A stretch of 60,000 bases of DNA from Bolinopsis microptera (GCF_026151205.1 NC_087074.1:2358001-2418000); one strand, 5' to 3'; counted from the first letter of the stretch, positions 45,801-56,445 are shown. The notes: generated from the letters alone by a model not told the origin. Translations and numbers: made by a program.

Positions 45801-48291
45801 TTATTCGAGATTCTTCTCGAATAATTTTCAAGACTTTATCGTCAATTCATTATCGGAGAAAAATACGATTTATAAAGGAGCAACCTTACATTCTACCTAC
45901 TACTCATTTCTCAAGGCATTTAGGAGCTGTGCTGGGGACGCCTGAATTCAAGGATACCTACATTAACAACCTTGTAGTTGAGTGGAGTGATATGCTAAAA
46001 AAGTTAGTACAGTTTGCCAAATCACAGCCTCAGGCAGCCTACGCTTGTTTTACGCACGGTGTCCGCCACAAATTTACATATTTTATGAGGACACTAGATA
46101 TCAGCTCTTATATGGGCCCTCTTGACAGAATAATCACTCATGAGCTTATTCCAACTATATTTGGTTGTCCAGTATCTCATATACACCGAGAGCTTATGTC
46201 ATTACCATTAAAGAACGGAGGTATGGGAATGCCACAATTGGAGTATCTAGCGAAAAGAGAACATGCATCATCGCTTTTGGTAACCCGGGGACTGGTAAAT
46301 TCCATGAAAGGAAAATCTCTTGCTACAACTGACACGGAATCGAGAGATGAGCTTCAAGATATGTTGAAACAGCGTGTTTTGGAATATAAAGAACAACAAG
46401 AGGAGATACTTAAAAAGGTTGACAAGAAGACTGCAAGGGTTTTGGAGCAGATTAGCGAACCAGGGAGCTCAAATTGGCTCTCATGTCTACCACTAAGAAA
46501 ACATAGTTTCGTTCTAAATAAATCTGAATTTAGGGATTCTATCAGATTGCGATACAACTTAGATCTGGATCGTTTACCTTCACACTGTCCATGTGGAAAA
46601 ACGTTTGATGTGAACCATTCTCTAAATTGCCATCTTGGTGGCTACATCATTATCAGACACAACGAGATTAGGGATTTTTTAGCTGGCTTGCTAAACACTG
46701 TTTGCTCGGACGTGGAACTTGAACCTCAGCTTCAAGAACTAGAAGGCGAGCAGTTCAAGAGGTCCTCAACACTAACGGGTGACCAGGCAAGACCCGATAT
46801 TAGAGCTCGTGGTTTCTATAGGCCGGGCCAAGTGGCTTTTTTCGATGTTAAGGTAATTAATCCCAATTCTAATTCCTACCTTCAACATTCGACAAAAAAG
46901 ACTATGGAGAATGCCGAGAAACAGAAATCACGATGCTACAACGAGAGAATACTTAATGTAGAGCACGGGTCATTCGCTCCATTAATTTATTCAGTAACAG
47001 GTGGCATGGGACCTCAAGCCAGGACATTTGAGAAACTGCTTTGCAACAAACTTGCTTATAAGAAGAAGCAGAATTACAACGATATTATAAATTTTTATCG
47101 GTGTAAATTATCATTTTTAATTAGGAAATTAATTTTATTGTGTATTAGAGGATCAAGAAATACCTCAAACAAAACTTACGAATTATCTAACATGGATGAT
47201 TTAGAATTTAACTCTTTCGAATCGAAAGTCAACTAATTTTTTCAGTCCCATGGACTGGGTTTTATTTTTGCAATGATGATGTTCATAATATATAACCTGT
47301 AATACTATTCTGTATATATCTAATTTCGTTTTCCAAAAAAATTTCTCAAGATGTTCACTACATGATGTTGCTCTACCACTTTGACGTATGTCCCTTAAGC
47401 GCTTTTAACTACCGTTCACCGAACCTTGACTGCGGCTTTGTTAACAAGGTTTAGCCAGTACTATTGCTGTACAACTACTACAGAAGTAATCCCGACAACA
47501 CTCGACCTCTGCCTGATCCAGAGGATGTCACCATTTTACCTTCACACAGACATCGAACGCTGTAAAAAGATGACAATCAGATCTCGTTAAAAGTTAAAAG
47601 AATCTGATAAGTACCAAAGCGTCCGGTAGCTCTTCTAGAGTGAGCCCAGTCACAGGTGATCCTATATCCGTCTATCTTCCGTCCATCCATATCACGTAGT
47701 GCATCTTCAGCTGAAAGAGTTTCTAAATTTAATACCTGTCAGAAAGACATGTGATGACGGTATTTAGTAAATGCTAAAATGTAACAACCCAGAGGCCAAT
47801 GTTACCAGGAATGCAACAATTGAACATGTGCTGATCACATTATGAAGATGATGCCAGTAAGTTGGAACATGCTGTGATGGGAACTGTATGTGGAGAACAT
47901 GTATTCAGATTTAGCAGCGTCACGTACCGTCTCTCATATGTTTGAATTCCACGAAACCGTAGCCATAAGGTGGCTTGCTGAGCCAGACGCTACGCACGGT
48001 GCCATAGTAAGCAAACTCTTTCTCTACCTTACGCTTATCCGGGTCCGCGCCCAGATTTGACAAATAGAGCGTAGCCATGCTATGAGATAAAATTACATTA
48101 CGAAAGAAGATATCAGAACGGTATTACCTACCATCACGACTACTTTTAAACTGGACGAAGCCGTAACCGAAGGGGGGCTTGCTAAGCCAGACGTCGTCTA
48201 GTCGGCCGTAGTACGAGAATTCCTTCTCGACCTGCCGCTTGTCGGGGTCCGGGCCCAGGCCCGCAAGATACAGACGAGTTGTACTGGACAT
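42877..48291 (-). CDS. SRSF7: SRSF7/9G8-like splicing factor (RRM, CCHC zinc knuckle, RS domain)
   Basis: Minus-strand exons 48291-48132, 47710-47615, 45339-45201, 44176-44120 and 43459-42877 join in phase to about 344 residues. RRM ~6-80: LYLAGLGPDPDKRQVEKEF, RNP1-like YGYGFVQF, then the second half DAEDALRDMDGRKIDGYRI. A run of 18 glycines (86-103) is followed by a C-X2-C-X4-H-X4-C knuckle (CFACNRYGHFARDC, 116-129). About 210 residues of RS/KS dipeptides end RSRSR and TAA. An RRM plus one knuckle plus an RS tail is diagnostic of SRSF7 (9G8) and plant RSZ proteins; SRSF3 lacks the knuckle. These nuclear shuttling proteins bind exonic enhancers and recruit splicing and export factors. The RS tail is longer than in human SRSF7 (238 residues in all). 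The large frames that overlap it on both strands are shadows of the Arg/Ser codons. Intron 2 carries a retroelement and intron 4 a minisatellite. Confidence 0.9.
43501..44086. repeat. 38-40 bp minisatellite in SR-gene intron 4
   Basis: About 14.6 units of TGTACCGGTCACATAGTACT plus AGAAAGCAACACCTCTTACC. On the minus (sense) strand every unit contains CAGGTAAGAG, a near-perfect 5' splice-site consensus. The array starts about 30 bases past the real donor of the exon 44176-44120, which is also CCAG|GTAAGAG. Confidence 0.95.
44757..44812. repeat. Short 24-bp repeat
   Basis: About 2.3 copies of ACGTGTCACTGTGTGTTTGC plus CC in SR-gene intron 3. Confidence 0.85.
45566..45706 (+). repeat. Left direct repeat flanking the retroelement
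   Basis: ATTGCTGTACAACTACTACA ... GAGGATGTCACCATTTTACC ... is repeated in the same orientation at 47457-47591 with about 95% identity by eye. It may be a terminal direct repeat of the element or duplicated intron sequence. Confidence 0.85.
45929..47236 (+). CDS. Retroelement protein C-terminal part: CCHC plus PD-(D/E)XK-type nuclease
   Basis: An open frame of 435 codons. The frame is already open before the ATG (RHLGAVLGTPEFKDTY), so the protein is 5'-truncated. It has PQAAYACFTHG, LPLKNGGMGMPQLEYLAKRE, a Cys/His cluster CPCGKTFDVNHSLNC, RHNEIRDFLAGLL, then ARPDIRARGFYRPGQVAFF and DVKV, and ends LCIRGSRNT. PD followed by D-V-K fits the restriction-like endonuclease found C-terminal to the reverse transcriptase in R2/NeSL-type retrotransposons, there also preceded by a Cys/His cluster and 'RHN'. 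The reverse transcriptase core is absent. Similar proteins are, from memory, abundant in cnidarian genomes. It lies antisense in intron 2 of the SR gene and has no internal stop, so it is young. Confidence 0.75.
   Translation: MLGTPEFKDTYINNLVVEWSDMLKKLVQFAKSQPQAAYACFTHGVRHKFTYFMRTLDISSYMGPLDRIITHELIPTIFGCPVSHIHRELMSLPLKNGGMGMPQLEYLAKREHASSLLVTRGLVNSMKGKSLATTDTESRDELQDMLKQRVLEYKEQQEEILKKVDKKTARVLEQISEPGSSNWLSCLPLRKHSFVLNKSEFRDSIRLRYNLDLDRLPSHCPCGKTFDVNHSLNCHLGGYIIIRHNEIRDFLAGLLNTVCSDVELEPQLQELEGEQFKRSSTLTGDQARPDIRARGFYRPGQVAFFDVKVINPNSNSYLQHSTKKTMENAEKQKSRCYNERILNVEHGSFAPLIYSVTGGMGPQARTFEKLLCNKLAYKKKQNYNDIINFYRCKLSFLIRKLILLCIRGSRNTSNKTYELSNMDDLEFNSFESKVN
47457..47591 (+). repeat. Right direct repeat flanking the retroelement
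   Basis: Partner of 45566-45706. It ends about 24 bases before the donor of SR-gene exon 2 (47614). Confidence 0.85.
47928..48078 (-). CDS. Alternative first exon (1b) of the SR gene, tandem duplicate
   Basis: ATG at 48078 opens MATLYLSNLGADPDKRKVEK, continuing to YGTVRSVWLSKPPYGYGFVE and MRD, then a GTACGT donor in phase 1. It is parallel to exon 1a (48291-48132) residue for residue and also joins exon 2 (AEDALRD). Only 53 bases separate the two. Each would give a full RRM, 341 versus 344 residues in the whole protein. 1b keeps 'NLG' at the RNP2 site, closer to the SRSF3/7 consensus than the 'AGLG' of 1a. Confidence 0.8.
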
Positions 48292-49666
48292 GTGTAGTAC
48301 CGGGCTAAAAAAGTATACCTGTTTGTAATATAGCTCATCATAACCGCACAAATACCCGCCTATTCTCACATTGCCTCATAAATATCCGCATAACCCAGCA
48401 TCTCATAATTATCCGCATAACCCCGCATAAATATCTCACGTTCCTGTGAACGGGTGAATAGAAATCAGCTATTTTGTTTGATCAATCGAATTATCTATAA
48501 TTCTAAACCAAACTGATAGTGAAAGTAGATGAACAAAAAATAGGTGTTCATTGTTTATTGGTCAGTGACCCAATGGAATGAATAACAAACAATTTTACCT
48601 TTATCAGATCTGTATTAAAGTACAGGGAAAATCTGCCCTAAAACGATGGAAATACAGGGAACAAGGATTATACGAGGATACAAGAATTACCAAATAGAAA
48701 TTTCTTTGAACTTGAATGATTAATTATTTCAATTCACAGCATGCTTGAGATTTGGGATTTAAACATTTAATTAAAATTGTCAAATGTTTGATAAAATATG
48801 ATCAAATCAGCAATCTATTAAAAAATAAGGTTCAATTTTACTTGAAATAAACGAATCAGCTCTCAATGAAGGCCATGGGTGCAAAAGAGTTGAATCACTT
48901 GATAGAAATTATGGTCCATTGACCATAATTGATTATGGTCGGCTTCAATGAAACTCTTGGCACACCATTGTTTATAGACTTTTGGGATATAATAGAAAAA
49001 AACTGGCTTTTGTAAATTGTGAACGATTTCTTGCTACAACATTTTGTTAACAGTTACATTCTGGAGTAGACAATAGTGAAGGTCCCTGTTAAGTCTATTT
49101 TCGTAGTCTGCAAAGCTCTAGGTGGCAAGAACTTTTAGGCGCCAAATTCGGTTGAGGTTCTATAATACAGTTAACATTCTGATCCCAGAGTAAAACAAGT
49201 ATGAGAAAATTTCACCCTGGGAACATTGTGGAAAATCCTCCAGAACGATTGTGGGGCGATGAAACAGCTACCACATTGGAAGGAGGACTGATGATTTTAT
49301 TGAGTTTACAGAATAACATGAAAATGTGATTTGTATAGGCAGACTAAGAAACAGACTTAAAATTAATCTAGAGGAATTTAAGAAGACTAATAATTTAGTA
49401 GACACAGCTAGTTATGTCAGTAATAAAGAGAAACATAACAATTATCTTTGGTTTCATCCTTATGTGGCAAAAGAAGCGTTTCATAAATCTTTATTCCACT
49501 GGGAAGTTTGATTAGGTTTTTGAAATAGGATAATGTTTTGATAAAAATTTTTTAAATATTGTATACAATATATATTTGTTAGAGCTTTCACTGACGTTGA
49601 GGTGGAAAAACAAGCGAGTTTTGTAGCCACAATCGCCCCGGAATAAAGCAGTAAAGGATCACAAGA
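48292..49666. other. 5' flank of the SR gene and non-coding DNA
   Basis: The promoter of the SR gene should lie here; no TATA or initiator could be assigned. A short CCGCATAA repeat occurs around 48345-48430. A 61-codon frame at 49326-49511 has no recognised domain. Confidence 0.4.
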
Positions 49667-50162
49667 TAGTTAAGTGTCATCAAACAAATGATACGACGTA
49701 TTCCAGGGTGATCTGCTGAAGACTCAACTAAAATTAAATAAATAAAATAAAGTCAATTTTTACAGCACAGCAATATATATCTAAATATCAGATCCTCTGT
49801 AATCATAATGTATAAAAAAAGGAGCTTTTCTCTGTGCTGAAGGATGAATCAAGGCAGATCATGGTTTTGTTAGCAGGCCACCCTAGTTATGGACAATACA
49901 TATATATAAAATAATTAAATTATAATTTTAAAATTGTGTCTAGTTTCGGCCTTTGAGGGCCATCCACAGGAGTGTCACCTCAAATTATTTGTTATATAGT
50001 AGTGTTGAAAGTATTTAAAGTATTAATACTTTCAACAGTTACTATATAACAAATAATTTGAGGTGACACTCCTGTGGATGGCCCTCAAAGGCCGAAACTA
50101 GTTGAGTCTTCAGCAGATCACCCTGGAATACGTCGTATCATTTGTTTGATGACACTAAACTA
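49667..50162. mobile_element. Nested inverted-repeat element
   Basis: Outer arms 49667-49730 and 50099-50162 (64 bp, one mismatch seen) enclose an inner fold-back 49940-50015 / 50025-50101 (about 76 bp each, 9-base loop). AT-rich sequence outside (about 49540-49580 and 50163-50205) is also inverted. No ORF. This looks like one fold-back element inserted in, or evolved within, another. Confidence 0.85.
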
Positions 50163-52250
50163 TACAATATATATACAATATTTAAAAAAATATATGATAA
50201 ATAATTAATGTTGGTGGGGAAATATTTATTATATACTTTTTCACATAGTGCAATGATATTTTGTAAACATGTGTAATGATGTGATGACTTAATTTTTACT
50301 CTTACTCTTACTCTTACAGGCAAATTTTGGGAAGTGTCAAATACAGTTTTAGCGAAGATCGAGGGTATATTATATCGAGAAGAAGAAGCAACAAGTTCAA
50401 TATTTACATAAAAATCCGTGTGTTGCTCTTGAATTTTTTAAATTAACAGTTTTTTAACTTTTTACTCATTAATTTAATTTCTACTATATGTAAATAAGTT
50501 GCGACAATTATGTTAGAATTTGTTTGTTTTACTTTTTATGACAAAGGCTGTGAAATGTTTACAGTTCCGATAATGAAGAAATCAGAAAGAATTCTTATGT
50601 GTTGGTTCAGCCGAATTAATTATTATGTAATCAAGTTCATTTTACTTTTTTAGTTAGTTGTCATCCGAGGCCGACCAAACATTAAGCAACTTATATTGCA
50701 GTACCATTTATCAATTAGTATATCAAAATATGTCATTGTAATTTTGCATGGCTGAAATGTAATAATTAATTGAATTTTCAAATTTAAAAAAATAAAACTA
50801 GTGATGATGTTTATGTCATTATTCTTTATCTAATCTAATCTAAAACAATATAAAAGTTCACATAGCCATGAGTCTACGCGTACTGCGTGACACGCTTGTT
50901 TCACAAGTAAGATAGATCCTGTGCCTTCGGCGATCGCACTACTGCAAGCGAGAGGGCTCTAGTTAGGGCAAATATAAAAGCTTTCTACCATATGTAAATA
51001 AGTTGATATAACAATTATGTTCAAATTTGTTTGTTTTTAACGACGAAGGCTGTGAAATTTTCACAGTCCTGATAAAGAAAGAAATAAGGACATCATACAA
51101 TTTGTGATGATGTTATGTCATTATTTTTAATCTAATCTACTTTTTATGCCAAGAAAACAACAAATTTTTTTCAAGAAAACAACAAATTTTTATTTAAATC
51201 AATTATAGCAACAATTTGAAAAACTTTAAAGCTCTTCTATTACCATGGAATATACTACGGGTATGGTGACTTGGGCTATTGAGTTGTTAAGTAGATTAAG
51301 ATTAGTAAACCTGCACTTGCATTGTATATTTTATAAAAACTAGAAATTAGGCTTCACGGTAAAATGGAGAAGCAGGCTGATCTTGGAGAGAGCAGACCGT
51401 AAAGTTTACGCACCCACCAGGGCTACCTACCTACCCCAGTTGTTCTTTTTGGTTTATCAGCTTGTATTGTTATATTTATGGACCCCAAGTCACCACACTA
51501 AGAAGGAGTATGTAAAAAAAATAATAATAATAAATTAAGTTAATATCATCATATCTGTTTAAAACAGTAAAAGTCAAGTTGAGGATTGACTTTCCTAGTT
51601 AATTTAAAGGTTCAAACGTTTGGGAATATAATAATGTTGGTATTAGTATCTGCTGCAGCAATAATATCGAAATATCATTTGTCTAGAAAATTTTGGCCAC
51701 TTCAATAGATATTGGGTCGGCAATTTGGTGAGTGAGTGATGAAATGGTTTGGTCTGTGACTGAGTGAGGGGCGATGTGAAAGTTGTGGTAAGTCCAGGTG
51801 TTATCATTGTTGATGGATTGAGATCCCAGGATGATACTTAGGTCGATCCTACTTCTTATACATATTCAAATAAGAAAAAAGATAAAACAAGACAACAAAA
51901 GAAAATACAACACATTTAGGTCACTGTACTGGACCAATTTTCCATTTAACCGAAACTGTTGTTTATCTTGGTACCACTAAAATGTAGCTTGCTGTCATTT
52001 CAATGATAATGTAGAGCATGAATATTGAATAACAACGTGAGTATACACTGCTTATTGGTCTAATTGAGCTAATTAATATGATACAATGTTTATTGCAAAC
52101 AGAGTTTTCTTTCAGAAGTTTTTGCCTTGAAGAGATTAAAGTAATGTTTTAACATTTGAGCTTTCATTCAGAAATTGCAAAAATCCAAAAATTTGTGATC
52201 CTTAATCTTAAAACACCAAAACTTTATTTTGCGATTCAGGCCGATTCCGG
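50163..52250. other. Non-coding DNA with old dispersed repeats
   Basis: 50481-50844 and 50985-51140 are diverged direct copies (TATGTAAATAAGTTG, AAGGCTGTGAAAT, ACAGT.CTGATAA, TAATCTAATCTA tail). 51148-51196 is a doublet of AAGAAAACAACAAATTTTT, the complement of the doublet-tail design seen at 7040 and 7820. No gene recognised. Confidence 0.5.
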
Positions 52251-52259
52251 CCGAAAAGA

Positions 52260-55200
52260 TAGGGCCTGTCGTGATATCATGGATCGCTTAGGTTCCACCA
52301 GGATCTGGTAGTCCTCATAATTCTGCGGCCTCTATGTATCGTCATCTTGTACAACTCTTTAAGAATCTTAGGGATTTGGCATGTGAAAATTTGCAGCCTT
52401 CCAGACATTGATTGGGTTAACGAGGTGTCGTACGTCACCTCAAGATCGGGTGACAGGGGCTGACCAGGCCAGAACCCAATTGATTGGGTCTGAGGTCACG
52501 TGATTATGAGCCTGAGGTCACGTGACTATGACGTCACCAGACCTTGTTCTCCGTTTCCCGCTCATTGGACCAGGTGAGCTTGCATGCTTGTGAATGTGGG
52601 TGTAAGTACAGCTGTACTGTAGTTTATACCTAATTAACCCCTATAGAAACCGAAAATTTATTTTCTGGCAGAAAGCTAGAAATTTACCAAAATATCGACA
52701 TTGTTATAAATTTATTTTGATAAATAAATAAATAAATAAATAAATATTTATATTTGATGACCATTCCTGACCTAAAATTGCACGAGAAATCGATTAAACT
52801 TGGTTTCAGGACTCAACAATGCTTCTTTATGCCTTAAAATCCATGTTTTATCGATACAATCAACATTATGATCCCGTTGATTAATTAGTAACAGGTACCT
52901 AACAAATACGCAGAAACAACTATCACACCTACATTGCATTCCTAACGGGTCGATTTCGAGTGACCAATAATCGTCGTGATGATACGTCATGTGTTCCTGA
53001 TCATCATCAGCAATCAAGAGACAGGAGCGGCGGTAGCTTTAAATCAATGGTTTACGTTATTTTTGTGAATTCGACCCCTGTTGAAACAGTTATCTCACTT
53101 TGTAACTGCATATGTATCGAGGATAGCTTTACAAATAAGAGTATCAGTAAATAAAATTGCCACAAGTGTTTCTTTCACTCACTTTCGATAAGACACATTG
53201 CATGGTCATTAACCGTGCTACCCATTTCTGCAGATAGCCTGTTACAAATCAAAAGTTACAAGTTTTGTCCGTTTTTGTCCGTTTTTGTCCGCTCGGTACC
53301 CTATTATCTGAAAACGGACAAAATCGAACGGACAAAAACGGACAAAAACAACATGAGCCCCCCCCTCCTCCCTTGTACATTATTACAATGTGGGTGTGTA
53401 CAGTGTAGTGTATTTTGTACTTTACAGACAGTCGATTGTCTACATTAAACTACCTTACACCCCGACATACTTCACATCATTATTCCTATTTAATATTTAT
53501 AACCGCTGCATACCAAGTATTTCATGTTCATTTCATGTATTCGTAACATTATCACGAATTTTGACATAAATATAATATTGTAACTACATTGAACAGTTAT
53601 CTTTGCCTAAAAAGAGCAGTTCCCCGTCCTTTTTACAGATTCATCATAACAATATTACGACGCATAAATAAATTTACTGTCCGGAAATTACTTAAATATA
53701 GAATGGGAGTGAGTATTACAAACCTCGGGTCAGTTAGTTCGAGTAATAAAAGTTTCCAAGGACCGTGAATCAGTAGAATAAGCATCAGTAGAATAAGCAT
53801 TTTTAGTCATTGGTCATGCAACTTGAACGTGAGTAATTATAGAAAGTGTTTTATTTACATTGTAGATATAAATGATCAAAACTAATAATTGGTTAGACAA
53901 CTTTGCATGTAGTTAAAATGTAATTTTCAGCGTTGACAAGCTTGAAAATTATTGTGTTCGATTAACCGTTCAAAGGTTGATAAGTGTGATTAAATTTTAT
54001 AAAATTCCGATATACTTCGGCGTTTAAAAAAATTCCGAATCTTATGGAAGTAAGAATTTCCAACGTGTCTTATCGAAAGTGAGTGAAAGAAACACTTGTG
54101 GCAATTTTATTTACTGATACTCTTATTTGTAAAGCTATCCTCGATACATATGCAGTTACAAAGTGAGATAACTGTTTCAACAGGGGTCGAATTCACAAAA
54201 ATAACGTAAACCATTGATTTAAAGCTACCGCCGCTCCTGTCTCTTGATTGCTTTTTGATTGAAATAAATTTTCGTGCACATACAGAATGAATGGTTAATA
54301 ATTTAATATATATGTAGACCAAGGTCTGTGCACGGGATGCTTCCTGGAAGAATCCAGTTCTTTTAGCGGGGCACCCTACCTAAAGCCAAATTGAGATATA
54401 ATAATCATATTCCTAAGAAATAATCAGAAATCGAATACCAATCAAATAATATGATATATATGAGTAGTAACCATATTTACTATGCAAAATGCCCCAACCA
54501 CATAGTGTAAATTTATATAGAATTCAAATTCCATATCATCATTAAACCTCAATACCTAGTCAATATAATAGCCCAAGCAAAATTAAATAACTTCTTATAT
54601 ACCTTACTGTCATACTACAAATTAATTAAACATTTGAAATCTGTTGACCAGAGAATAAATTCTAAGCCTAATGCTGATGATGATCAGGAACACATGACGT
54701 ATCATCACGACGATTATTGGTCACTCGAAATCGACCCGTTAGGAATGCAATGTAGGTGTGATAGTTGTTTCTGCGTATTTGTTAGGTACCTGTTACTAAT
54801 TAATCAACGGGATCATAATGTTGATTGTATCGATAAAACATGGATTTTAAGGCATAAAGAAGCATTGTTGAGTCCTGAAACCAAGTTTAATCGATTTCTC
54901 GTGCAATTTTAGGTCAGGAATGGTCATCAAAATAAATTTATAACAATGTCGATATTTTGGTAAATTTCTAGCTTTCTGCCAGAAAATAAATTTTCGGTTT
55001 CTATAGGGGTTAATTAGGTATAAACTACAGTACAGCTGTACTTACACCCACATTCACAAGCATGCAAGCTCACCTGGTCCAATGAGCGGGAAACGGAGAA
55101 CAAGGTCTGGTGACGTCATAGTCACGTGACCTCAGGCTCATAATCACGTGACCTCAGACCCAATCAATTGGGTTCTGGCCTGGTCAGCCCCTGTCACCCG

Positions 55201-55387
55201 ATCTTGAGGTGACGTACGACACCTCGTTAACCCAATCAATGTCTGGAAGGCTGCAAATTTTCACATGCCAAATCCCTAAGATTCTTAAAGAGTTGTACGA
55301 GATGACGATACATAGAGGCCGCAGAATTATGAGGACTACCAGATCCTGGTGGAACCTAAGCGATCCATGATATCACGACAGGCCCTA
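52260..55387. mobile_element. 3.1 kb element with ~1 kb terminal inverted repeats and 9-bp target duplication
   Basis: The ends TAGGGCCTGTCG and CGACAGGCCCTA are flanked by CCGAAAAGA at 52251-52259 and 55388-55396. The left arm is 52260-53196. The right arm is 54065-55387, with 421 extra bases (about 54250-54671). Arms match almost perfectly. Each arm encodes the same two short peptides: one to LVQF (minus at left, plus at right, with a CRCDSCFC cluster) and one ending TNKSISK in the opposite sense. No transposase was seen. A 9-bp duplication with long arms fits Mutator-like or Foldback-type elements, so it is probably non-autonomous. Confidence 0.8.
53261..53350. repeat. TTTTGTCCG / CGGACAAAA inverted tandem motif
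   Basis: Three TTTTGTCCG units, a ~30-base spacer, then three CGGACAAAA-type units, in the spacer between the arms of the 3.1 kb element. It would fold into a hairpin. Confidence 0.85.
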
Positions 55388-55452
55388 CCGAAAAGAGTAG
55401 AATTTTTGCCTTCTTTAGAGCCCGGTCGCATACCACAGGGTGCCATAGTGCA

Positions 55453-55580
55453 ATGAAACTGCTGCTGACTGCTGCTGACTGCTGCTAACTGCTGCTGACT
55501 GCTGCTAACTGCTGCTAACTACTGCTAATTGCTGCCATGCTAACGGCGCGCGCGACAGCGGCAGTTAGCAGCAGTTAGTA
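55453..55580. repeat. CTGCTGACT/CTGCTAACT nonamer repeat with inverted end
   Basis: About nine units of a 9-bp repeat, then CGGCGCGCGCGAC and a short inverted segment (GCAGTTAGCAGCAGTTAG). Confidence 0.85.
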
Positions 55581-55818
55581 AAACAAATTTTAGTGAAACA
55601 AATTTAAAATTTTATCCTTTATTTTACAATCATAATATAGTAATATTTATAAGCCTCCGTTTTGAAAGTTTTAAATTTTAATATATGCACATTTTTATTT
55701 AAAATTCAATTTTATGTATAAATCAATAACTGGCCGCCAAAGCCGCGCATTCATGAAAACAGGATTAACTTGTTTATAAGAAAACAACAATTTTTCAAAA
55801 AAAGAATACATTATAGTT

Positions 55819-55906
55819 GGAGGACTTCGACGCTTCGATGCGCCGCGCAAACTTTCATTCTTTCTTCGCAGAGCAACGATCTGAAAGGGTTGACATCGTC
55901 AATCAA
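55819..55906 (-). mobile_element. M2 element, 88-bp internally deleted copy
   Basis: Flanked by an exact 11-bp duplication ACATTATAGTT (55808-55818 and 55907-55917). Its ends GGAGGACTTCG and GTTGACATCGTCAATC equal those of 5310-5528 read in reverse; the middle is missing. Confidence 0.85.
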
Positions 55907-56311
55907 ACATTATAGTTATACAACAAAGTAAATTTAAAACTATCCGAAGTTTTTTAAATAAATTATCATCTTACCTAAATCCAAAGCCAGCTTTGTAAAA
56001 TTTATTTTTAGATCATAATATATCGTCAATTTTAAATATTTACAATTGACAATGCAATTCAACATTTCATTAATCTATTGACCATTGTTAATGGTCTGGC
56101 CCGGCGCGCGCTACTTCGTAGCACTTGCCATCGGCTCAAGCCGCGCACGCACGTATTATTTTATACTTTTTGCTTTCTAATAAATATCGTGTCAATGTGT
56201 ACGTCTAAATGTTCATGTTTGTGTAAACTGAATCGAATTGAGACTATAGTCAATAGTGACAAGGATAAGGACCCAAGTGCATGTACGGCTTTTTCGGATC
56301 CCTGTGGACCA

Positions 56312-56445
56312 TTAATTGACGATGTCAATTCATGGCAGCTCGACGCGGCACAGTAACGCATTTCGCCGATCTAGCCAGGATCGCTGTGAGAATGGAGAAG
56401 CCTCATTGAGTGCGCGGCGCGGCACCGAAACGCATCGCGCTACAA
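56312..56445. mobile_element. Truncated copy of the 5642-5856 MITE
   Basis: Starts TTAATTGACGATGTCAATTC and stops at GCGCTACAA, lacking the second inverted repeat. It is still flanked by an exact 9-bp duplication TGTGGACCA (56303-56311 and 56446-56454). Confidence 0.8.

Noticed and set aside
49326-49511. 61-codon frame starting at an ATG
   Set aside because: Protein-like in parts but unrecognised, short and without flanking splice sites; left as non-coding.
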